A stretch of 12,536 nucleotides of DNA from Hyphomicrobium_A sp943371625 (GTDB lineage: Bacteria > Pseudomonadota > Alphaproteobacteria > Rhizobiales > Hyphomicrobiaceae). Where the stretch lies: assembly GCA_943371625.1 (NCBI GenBank), contig CALRVN010000068.1, positions 1-12,536 of the forward strand, read 5' to 3'. The translations under genes and the position numbers were made by a program. Below are positions 5,328 to 11,252 of this stretch, piece after piece. The notes below the pieces were generated by a model, which was not told the DNA's origin, made no database searches, and saw only the letters and a program-made list of their open reading frames with translations. Position 1 is the stretch's first letter. Every line of letters starts with the position of its first letter.

Positions 5328-6980
5328 TCAGTCGGCGTCGTCGCTGAAGGTGTACGATACTTGGAAGAGCAACGCGGCCTGCTCGACGCTAAAACGCATG
5401 GGGACGATCTGCTCGCCGCCGAAATCGACAATCCCGTCGGGCGTCCACATCGCCCAATAGCGGCCGCCGACGCCGATGCGCAGGCGCTCGGTCAGAGCGT
5501 AGTTGAGAATGAGCTCGAGCTGTGTGCCGGTTCCGTTGGCGCGCTCGGGCGAGATCAAGTCGCGCAGCACGTGATCGTCGATGCCCTTGATGCGCACGTA
5601 GGGGAGATACGCGGCGTCGGCGCTGAGCGTCAGGCCGGGAACGATCTGCAGGTCGGCCGCGACGCCGAGACGGGCTGCGTGCCAGATGTCGTCCTCGGCG
5701 ATGGCTTCGGTCGACGTCGGGATCGAAGGCGAGCAGTCGGAATTTGGGTTCGCAATCTGGATGCAGCCGAAGCCTTCCATCTCCTGATGGAAGGTGCTGT
5801 AGCCGGCGAAGGGCGCGAGGCGGAATTGCGTAGAGCGCCAGATGTCGTAGCCGACGTCGATGACGCCGTAGCGGATGCGGTCGTCGACGGGGGAGTACGT
5901 GTTGGAGTAGGGGACAAACGTCGCGAAGGGGACGGCCCAGTCCTCATCGTTGAGATGGCCGTCGCCATTGCCCTTACCGACGAAGCCCTTGACCATGAGT
6001 CCGCCGGGCAGATCGAGGCGCGCGAAGAGCTCGGCGCCATTGGTGGTCATGTCGGAGTAGGTGAGGCGCGAGGCGAGCGAGGTCAGGCCTTCGCTCTGGA
6101 TGCCGAGGTCCTTCTGGAAGCGGCCCCAGCCGTAGACGTAGCGTGCGCCGATCTCGAGCGTGGTGCCGGTGATCGGTTGCGGTGCTGCGGGTGGCGGCAG
6201 CGCGTCGGGAGTGCCCGGCGCTTCGTAGAGCCGGTAATTCACGCCGACCTTGAACAGGTGCATGTCCTGCGAGACGACGGTTGCGGTCGGCGAGACGGTG
6301 ATCAAGTTTCCGGGGCCGGGCGCGGGTGCCGGTTGTAACGAGCCGGTCGGTGTCGAGAATCCAGAGTCGCCGAAAGACAGATAGTCGTACTCGGCATTGA
6401 CCGACCAGCGACGTGAGATCGCGCGCTCTACGCCGGCGCCTAACATCCAGCCCCAGCGGGTGCCGCTCGTGCTCGAGGCGGGAAAGCCGGCGTTGCCGTT
6501 CGTGTCTGCGTCGACGGTGCCGTGCCGCCAGGCGCCACCGGCCTTGCCGTAGAGGAGCGTGCCGGCGTCGGGGCCAACGAGCCAGCCGAAGCGGCCGGCG
6601 ACGGTGCCCAGTGCGGAGGTGTCGGAACGGCAGTTGGAGCTGACGTAGAACCCGGAATAGGCGAAGCAGGTTTCGGTGCCGAACAGGTCCGCCCAGCTGG
6701 CGTCGGCTTCTGCGCCAAACACGGCGCGTCCCCACTGCCAATTATAGCCGATCTGTCCGCCGGCGAGCGGGCCGGGCGAACGGACGGTGTCACCGAAGAG
6801 CGAGGGGCCGAATGGGTCTTTCAAGTCAGTGAGCGAAAGCGCGCCGCCCAAATGAGCGCCGACGTAGAGGCCGCCCCAATCGTATTGCGTGGGCAAAGCG
6901 TCTTGCGAGCGAACCGGCGAAGCGACGGCGGCGACAATCAGCAGAGCAAAGCTATTCAGCGGCGCAGCGCAACGGCGCAT
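5328..6980 (-). CDS. Outer-membrane protein: Omp25-like barrel joined to omptin-like protease barrel
   Basis: A 550-residue protein with a strong ribosome site (GAGGAGG, 7 nt before ATG 6980) and a Sec signal peptide (about 1-25). Residues 33-252 resemble the Omp25/RopB-type eight-strand barrel (DWGGLYVGAHLGGA, GGQIGYNW, FGAEADASWADL, ending HLFKVGVNYRL). A Pro-rich linker (253-270) follows. Residues 274-545 resemble the omptin family: SRLTY at 304-308, NDEDW with D345 and D347, and IDDH with D468 and H470. In E. coli OmpT the catalytic pairs are D83/D85 and D210/H212. The distance between pairs is 123 residues here against 127 there. The protein ends in FQVSYTF followed by an acidic SDDAD tail. 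Omptins cleave proteins and peptides at the cell surface and need LPS. Protease activity here is inferred, and a plain porin-like protein remains possible. Confidence 0.75.
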   Translation of the reverse strand: MRRCAAPLNSFALLIVAAVASPVRSQDALPTQYDWGGLYVGAHLGGALSLTDLKDPFGPSLFGDTVRSPGPLAGGQIGYNWQWGRAVFGAEADASWADLFGTETCFAYSGFYVSSNCRSDTSALGTVAGRFGWLVGPDAGTLLYGKAGGAWRHGTVDADTNGNAGFPASSTSGTRWGWMLGAGVERAISRRWSVNAEYDYLSFGDSGFSTPTGSLQPAPAPGPGNLITVSPTATVVSQDMHLFKVGVNYRLYEAPGTPDALPPPAAPQPITGTTLEIGARYVYGWGRFQKDLGIQSEGLTSLASRLTYSDMTTNGAELFARLDLPGGLMVKGFVGKGNGDGHLNDEDWAVPFATFVPYSNTYSPVDDRIRYGVIDVGYDIWRSTQFRLAPFAGYSTFHQEMEGFGCIQIANPNSDCSPSIPTSTEAIAEDDIWHAARLGVAADLQIVPGLTLSADAAYLPYVRIKGIDDHVLRDLISPERANGTGTQLELILNYALTERLRIGVGGRYWAMWTPDGIVDFGGEQIVPMRFSVEQAALLFQVSYTFSDDAD

Positions 6981-7479
6981 CCCCGAGCCTCCTCAATATG
7001 GGAGTCCCTATGCCGCGATTCGCTATGCCGCCGAAGGCGAGAAGCCCAATTGCCAGTGGGTAGCGCGCCGGCGTGGTTAATCAGCACGCGCCGCTTTTCG
7101 CTGCCAGGCATAACGTTTTCGGATCAAAATGGTTGGGCGCTACGGGCGTGCCGCTTAGCGTCGATGGTGGTTAGATAGCGAAGGCTGCCCAATGTTGCTT
7201 GCTGCGCTCTACTCATCGCTTCTCGTCCTCAGCGTTCTCGAGGTGGCGGGAATGTGTATGTGCGCGCCGAGCCACGAATTGGCTCGCGCACGCGTCCGCT
7301 GATCGAGCGATCCTGCCGAACAGAGACGTGAACTCGTGGGGACGGCTCCGCGGCGAGCACACTTGTCCCCGATGGTGTGCGCTCGCGCTAGCCTGACTGA
7401 AGACGAGGCTCAACGCCTCCAATAAAAAACGACGAAGGGAGGACGCCTGGATGCTCACAGGTCCATCAAAGGTGTCCCT
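6981..7479. other. Divergent intergenic region
   Basis: About 500 bases between the outer-membrane protein gene (minus) and the small Cys protein gene (plus), so it should hold both promoters; none could be assigned. It contains a hairpin at 7260-7291: GTGCG, then CGAGCCA, loop CGAAT, TGGCTCG, CGCAC, with a 3-nt bulge on the left. There is also a GAGGC/GCCTC hairpin near 7405 followed by an A run, so it is not a terminator on either strand. Frames on both strands here look non-coding, though a decayed gene cannot be excluded. Confidence 0.4.
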
Positions 7480-7686
7480 ATGATCGAACTCGTTCTTCTC
7501 GCCTGCCTCGTCGACAAGCCAGATAACTGCCGCGACGTCGGACTGATGTACTCGGCGGAAAATCTCACGCCGATGCAGTGCCTGATGCAGGCGCCGCCGT
7601 ACATGGCGAAGTGGGTCGGCGAGCATCCCGGCTGGAAAGTCATGAAGTGGTCGTGCCGGCGCGCGGGCCGCTACGCGAAGACTTGA
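7480..7686 (+). CDS. Small four-cysteine conserved hypothetical protein
   Basis: A 68-residue protein starting at ATG 7480, with AAAGGTG about 6 nt upstream. It begins MIELVLLACLVD and has cysteines at 9, 17, 34 and 59, plus aromatic residues in MAKWVGEHPGWKVMKW. The spacing of Cys and Trp and the TPMQC motif resemble short uncharacterised proteins I recall from Rhizobiales genomes, but no function is known to me. The four Cys could form two disulfides if exported or bind a metal. A cleavable signal peptide is not evident, although the first 11 residues are hydrophobic. It lies 270 bp upstream of xoxF on the same strand, and the structured spacer between them makes co-transcription uncertain. 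Confidence 0.6.
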   Translation: MIELVLLACLVDKPDNCRDVGLMYSAENLTPMQCLMQAPPYMAKWVGEHPGWKVMKWSCRRAGRYAKT

Positions 7687-7715
7687 TTCCGAGTGACGCG
7701 AGCGGAGAGCTTGGT

Positions 7716-7733
7716 GTGCGACTTCCGTCGCAC
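7716..7733 (+). repeat. Hairpin after the small Cys protein gene
   Basis: GTGCGAC (7716-7722) pairs perfectly with GTCGCAC (7727-7733) around the loop TTCC, 30 nt after the stop codon. It has no T run, so at most it is a weak or Rho-assisted terminator or an mRNA-end hairpin. Confidence 0.4.
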
Positions 7734-7793
7734 GAGCTGATCGCGCTCGCGGGCGAAGTGAAACGACACTCATTGCAATACGGGCGGGGCAGG

Positions 7794-7875
7794 TCAGCTC
7801 GGGCGTCGCGAACATGAGATTTGCTTATCCAGGAATGTTAAGCAGATCATCTTCGTTCGCGACTGCCCGAGCTGA
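7794..7875 (+). repeat. 82-nt two-tier inverted repeat upstream of xoxF
   Basis: The outer arms at 7794-7813 and 7855-7875 pair over 20 bp with a single bulged T at 7864 (GTTCGCGAC, T, GCCCGAGCTGA on the right). Inside, GATTTGCTTA (7818-7827) pairs with TAAGCAGATC (7839-7848) with one G-U, around an 11-nt loop (7828-7838). Small internal loops of 4 and 6 nt separate the tiers. It ends 81 nt before the xoxF ATG. It lacks a T run, so it is not a normal terminator. It could be a leader RNA structure, a small RNA, a protein site or a mobile repeat. Confidence 0.75.
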
Positions 7876-7894
7876 TGTTCTCATTCTTCCCGCC

Positions 7895-7918
7895 GCGCGG
7901 TTCCAAATATGCGCGGTT
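7895..7918 (+). promoter_or_regulatory. xoxF: Spaced 8-bp direct repeat before xoxF
   Basis: GCGCGGTT occurs at 7895-7902 and again at 7911-7918, starting 16 bp apart and separated by CCAAATAT. It lies 39-62 nt before the xoxF ATG, where a response-regulator site or promoter would be expected. The role is inferred from position and symmetry only. Confidence 0.4.
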
Positions 7919-7956
7919 GAAGGACCCTAAAGGTCCCTAGTGGAGGAGAAACAGCA

Positions 7957-9774
7957 ATGCGAGCGGTAGTCTCGATTGCGCTGTTGTCTGCAATTGCATT
8001 CAGCAATTCTGCGGCAGCGAACGACAGCCTGCTAAAGGCACAGAGCGATCCGAACAACTGGGCGTCACAGAGCGGCGATTACTCGCTGCAGCGCTATTCG
8101 AAGCTCGACCAGATCAACACCAAGAACGTGAAGGACCTCAAGGCTTCCTGGACGTTCTCGACCGGCGTGCTGCGCGGCCATGAAGGCTCGCCGCTCGTCA
8201 TCGGCGACGTACTCTACCTGCACACGCCGTATCCCAACATCGTCTACGCGCTCGATCTCAACGACGAGAACAAGATCATCTGGAAGTATGAGCCGAAGCA
8301 GGATCCGTCGGTCATTCCGATCATGTGCTGCGATACGGTCAACCGCGGCCTCGCCTACGGCGACGGCAAGCTCTACCTCTACCAAGCAGATACGACACTG
8401 GTGGCAATCGATGCCAAGACCGGCAAGGAAGCCTGGAAAGCGCTCAACGGCGACGTGAAGCGCGGCGAGACGGGAACCAACGCTCCGATCGTCATCAAGG
8501 ACAAGGTGATCGTCGGCATCTCCGGCGCCGAGTTCGGCATTCAGGGGTACGTGACCGCGTACAACTCGAAGGACGGTTCGCGCGCATGGCGCGGCTACAC
8601 GATTGGCCCGGATGATCAGATCCTGTTCGACCCGGAGAAGACGAAGTCGCTCGGTAAGCCGGTCGGCAAGAACTCGTCGCTCAACACGTGGAATGGCGAT
8701 CAGTGGAAGATCGGCGGCGGATCGACCTGGGGCTGGTTCTCGTGGGATCCGAAGATCGACCTCTTCTATTACGGCTCGGGCAATCCTTCGACGTGGAACC
8801 CGGTGCAGCGCGCCAGCGCGGATGGCAAACCGATCGACCAGAAGTGGACGATGTCCATCTTCGCGCGCAATCCCGACACGGGCGTTGCGGCATGGGCCTA
8901 TCAGCTGACGCCTTTCGACGAGTGGGACTATGACGGCATCAACGAGTCCATCCTCGTCGACGACTTCGAGGTGAAGGGCAAGAAGCACAACGTTCTGGTG
9001 CACTTCGATCGCAACGGCTTCGGCTACACGATCGATCGCGAGAGCGGAATCCCGCTGGTGGCCGAGAAGTACGACCCGGCCGTCAACTGGTCTTCGGGCG
9101 TCGATCTCGACCCGAAGAGCGAGCGCTATGGCCGGCCGACCGTGGTCGCCAAGTACTCGACGTTCCAGAACGGCCAGGACGTGAACACCACGGGCATCGT
9201 TCCGGCAGCGCTCGGAACGAAGGACCAGCAGCCGGCTGCATACTCGCCGCTGACGGGCCTCTTCTACGTGCCGACCAACCACGTTGCGATGGACTACGAG
9301 CCGTTCAAGGTCGAGTACACCGCAGGTCAGCCGTACGTCGGCGCCACGCTGTCGATGTACCCGCCGGGGAACGACAAGAACCTCGGCAACTTCATCGCTT
9401 GGGACGCATCCGAGGGTAAGATCGTCTGGTCGAACCCGGAGAAGTTCTCGGTGTGGTCGGGTGCGTTGGCAACCGCGGGCGGCGTTGTGTTCTACGGCAC
9501 GCTCGAAGGATACTTGAAGGCGGTCGATCAGAAGACCGGCAAGGAGCTTTACAAGTTCCGCACGCCTTCCGGCATCATCGGCAACGTGTTCACCTACGGC
9601 CACAAGGGCAAGCAGTACGTCGGCGTCTACTCGGGCATCGGCGGCTGGGCCGGCATCGGTCTCGCTGCTGGCCTGACGAACCCGACTGATGGTCTCGGTG
9701 CAGTCGGCGGCTACGCGGCTCTGTCGCAATACACCGCCCTCGGCGGCACGCTCACAGTGTTCTCGCTGCCTTAG
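7957..9774 (+). CDS. xoxF: Lanthanide-dependent PQQ methanol dehydrogenase, XoxF type
   Basis: A 605-residue protein with GGAGGAG (7942-7948) 8 nt before ATG 7957 and a Sec signal peptide (1-21, cleaved after SAAA). It is a PQQ-binding eight-bladed propeller of full length. The adjacent-cysteine disulfide is C124-C125 (IMCCDT). Predicted metal ligands are E192 (GAEFG), N276 (GSGNPSTW) and D324 in DEWDYDGINE. The extra acid D326 (DYD) marks lanthanide-using XoxF, where calcium enzymes (MxaF) carry DYA. W258 in the STWGW stretch probably stacks on PQQ. It oxidises methanol, possibly on to formaldehyde or formate, in the periplasm, passing electrons to a cytochrome c. No cytochrome (xoxG), xoxJ or mxa gene is beside it. 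Structured DNA precedes it and a strong terminator follows, so it is probably monocistronic. Confidence 0.96.
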   Translation: MRAVVSIALLSAIAFSNSAAANDSLLKAQSDPNNWASQSGDYSLQRYSKLDQINTKNVKDLKASWTFSTGVLRGHEGSPLVIGDVLYLHTPYPNIVYALDLNDENKIIWKYEPKQDPSVIPIMCCDTVNRGLAYGDGKLYLYQADTTLVAIDAKTGKEAWKALNGDVKRGETGTNAPIVIKDKVIVGISGAEFGIQGYVTAYNSKDGSRAWRGYTIGPDDQILFDPEKTKSLGKPVGKNSSLNTWNGDQWKIGGGSTWGWFSWDPKIDLFYYGSGNPSTWNPVQRASADGKPIDQKWTMSIFARNPDTGVAAWAYQLTPFDEWDYDGINESILVDDFEVKGKKHNVLVHFDRNGFGYTIDRESGIPLVAEKYDPAVNWSSGVDLDPKSERYGRPTVVAKYSTFQNGQDVNTTGIVPAALGTKDQQPAAYSPLTGLFYVPTNHVAMDYEPFKVEYTAGQPYVGATLSMYPPGNDKNLGNFIAWDASEGKIVWSNPEKFSVWSGALATAGGVVFYGTLEGYLKAVDQKTGKELYKFRTPSGIIGNVFTYGHKGKQYVGVYSGIGGWAGIGLAAGLTNPTDGLGAVGGYAALSQYTALGGTLTVFSLP

Positions 9775-9810
9775 CGCTTCCTCCAAAGGTTCTAGGACGC
9801 GAGCTAACTT

Positions 9811-9845
9811 GGGGCCGTTGCAGGTGACTGCATCGGCCCCTTTTT
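9811..9845 (+). terminator. xoxF: Intrinsic terminator of xoxF
   Basis: GGGGCCG (9811-9817) pairs with CGGCCCC (9834-9840). After a T-T mismatch, TGCAG pairs with CTGCA around a GTGA tetraloop of the GNRA class (9824-9827). TTTTT follows at 9841-9845. It is 37 nt after the xoxF stop and has no T run on the opposite side, so it serves xoxF rather than the converging mtdB. Confidence 0.9.
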
Positions 9846-9866
9846 CGTGGCGGCTTTAGATGTGCT

Positions 9867-10865
9867 TCAGCCGCGAACGAGCTTGCGGGCGCGCGCGAAG
9901 GCGTGCGTGAAGTCGAGCATCAGGCTTTCTGACGAGCTCAGCATGCTGCGGAAGAGGGCGGCCTGCGTCTTGTACTTGATGTCGCCGATGGCGAGCGGGC
10001 CGACCGAAGCGACGTTCGTGCCGTCGATGATGCGGCCGCGATCGAACAACTCCACGCCCTCTATGCCGGAGGGAGGCACCGCGTTGACGTCGGCGACCAC
10101 GGCGAGGCGCGGGGAATTGGCGAACTGATCGCGCGAGAGCACGCGGACACCCGCAGCGGCAGCACAGAGAACGATGCCTGCGCCGGCGGTCAGCTCGGCC
10201 TTGTCGTCGTCGCGTGCGGCGGCGACGGGCTCGAGATCGACGCCGAAGCGGTCACGGCCGGCTTCGATGAAGGGCTCGACCGCCTTAACGTCGATGTGGG
10301 ACGCCATGGTGACGTTGGCGCCGCACTGCGCGGCGATGATCGAGGCGGCGAATCCGACGACGCCGGTGGCACCGAATACGACGACGTTGGCGCCCTCCAA
10401 CGTGCGGCTGGTGCGTGCCTGATAGATGTCCTCGACGAGCGCGACCATGGCGGCCGCAGTGGTGAACGAGCCGCCAGGATCGGCGAAGGCCGAGAGCTGG
10501 AACGGCGGCACGAGTGCGGCCTGTGCGGCGGCCAGCATGTCGAGTGCGAGCAGCGCGTCCTTGCCGCCAATGAACAGGCCGGTGCGGCAACCGTACTCGA
10601 TGGGGCGCGAGAAGATCGCATCCTGAACGAGGCCGGTGGTGTGCTGCAGGCGCGCATTCGTGTGCGGCACGACAACCTTGAAGCCGGCATCCACGGCCAT
10701 GTTGACGTCGAAGGGGCTGGCGAATTCCTGCGTGGAAAGGAAGTGAAGGATCGGGGTGCCCGACCGCTTCTTGCGCAGCTTGCGCGTGGGTGCCGGATGC
10801 TCGGCATCGACGGATTGCGGCGCGATAGCATCCGCGAGGATGTCTGATTGATCGTCCATAGGCAT
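9867..10865 (-). CDS. mtdB: Methylene-tetrahydromethanopterin dehydrogenase, MtdB type
   Basis: A 332-residue protein. The ATG at 10865 has GGAG 8 nt upstream, and a second ATG two codons on is also possible. From residue about 37 it follows the MtdB/MtdA family: SPFDVNMAVDAG (50-61), RTGLFIGGKD (94-103), DPGGSFTTAAAM (129-140), a nucleotide-binding GATGVVG (165-171) and DVNAVPPSGIEG (259-270). The enzyme oxidises methylene-H4MPT to methenyl-H4MPT with NAD(P), a step from formaldehyde to formate in methylotrophs. ASHID after the second Rossmann strand lacks the basic pair of NADP-only MtdA, so NAD use is plausible (inference). Residues 1-36 are an extra basic and Pro-containing extension beyond the usual length of about 300. 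It converges with xoxF and is divergent from the permease gene. A divergent paralogue with another pterin substrate cannot be excluded. Confidence 0.85.
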   Translation of the reverse strand: MPMDDQSDILADAIAPQSVDAEHPAPTRKLRKKRSGTPILHFLSTQEFASPFDVNMAVDAGFKVVVPHTNARLQHTTGLVQDAIFSRPIEYGCRTGLFIGGKDALLALDMLAAAQAALVPPFQLSAFADPGGSFTTAAAMVALVEDIYQARTSRTLEGANVVVFGATGVVGFAASIIAAQCGANVTMASHIDVKAVEPFIEAGRDRFGVDLEPVAAARDDDKAELTAGAGIVLCAAAAGVRVLSRDQFANSPRLAVVADVNAVPPSGIEGVELFDRGRIIDGTNVASVGPLAIGDIKYKTQAALFRSMLSSSESLMLDFTHAFARARKLVRG

Positions 10866-11252
10866 TATGGGCGCTCCACTGGGCCGCTGACGTTTTCCCT
10901 TCGATCAGAGTGCGCGGTCTCGCTGGCGGCGCGCATGGCACCGGAAAGCCGAGTTCGTCTGATCGATTGTTTGCATGTCGCATTGAAGCGACAGGGCCAT
11001 CGTCGGCGTCATGCCCGCGGAGACGAGGTTGTCTCCGGACTGCCCCCAAGTGGGGTCAATCTGCCCGGGTGCCGGTTAAGCAACGGCGAAATCGATTGCC
11101 GAAGTTCACGGTTGCACGTCGCCGTCGGCGCATAGCGTTGATACTCCGATAATGGACTATTCGTTGTGGTGCCTTTGGCGGAATGAGGGTCAGCAACGGC
11201 GGCGCGCCGCACCGATTTTTCATCTCTCGCGTTTACCTTGCGGCTCGCGGCC
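10866..11252. other. Divergent intergenic region between mtdB and the permease gene
   Basis: About 387 bases that should hold both promoters; none could be assigned. Two adjacent hairpins stand out: CGGAGAC/GTCTCCG (11018-11024 with 11031-11037, 6-nt loop) and CCCC/GGGG (11044-11047 with 11052-11055, loop AAGT). Small frames on both strands have no ribosome site and no recognisable product. Confidence 0.4.

Noticed and set aside
5319..6338. Plus-strand open frame (339 codons) opposite the outer-membrane protein gene
   Set aside because: Its composition is that of an antisense shadow, with no domain. The minus strand has a signal peptide, ribosome site and barrel domains.
6889..7080. Short frame with a Cys/Trp-containing end (GEKPNCQWVARRRG) in the divergent spacer
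   Set aside because: It overlaps the start and signal peptide of the outer-membrane protein gene on the other strand and has no ribosome site. It could be a relic of a small gene, but that cannot be supported.
7400..7435. GAGGC/GCCTC hairpin beside an A run, first read as a terminator
   Set aside because: On the plus strand the run after the stem is A, not T. On the minus strand the T run comes before the stem. Neither direction fits an intrinsic terminator.
7213..7815. Minus-strand open frame (200 codons) across the small Cys protein gene
   Set aside because: No recognisable motif, Arg/Ala/His-rich shadow composition, and it runs through the hairpin region. The short plus-strand gene is better supported.
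7922..7936. Small hairpin GGACC/GGTCC next to the xoxF ribosome site
   Set aside because: Only 5 bp with a 5-nt loop, likely by chance in this DNA. It does not cover the ribosome site at 7942-7948.
8065..9786. Long minus-strand open frame (573 codons) opposite xoxF
   Set aside because: It is an antisense shadow of a high-GC gene with strong codon bias. It has an Arg/Val/Asp-rich composition without any recognisable domain, whereas the plus strand encodes a complete XoxF.
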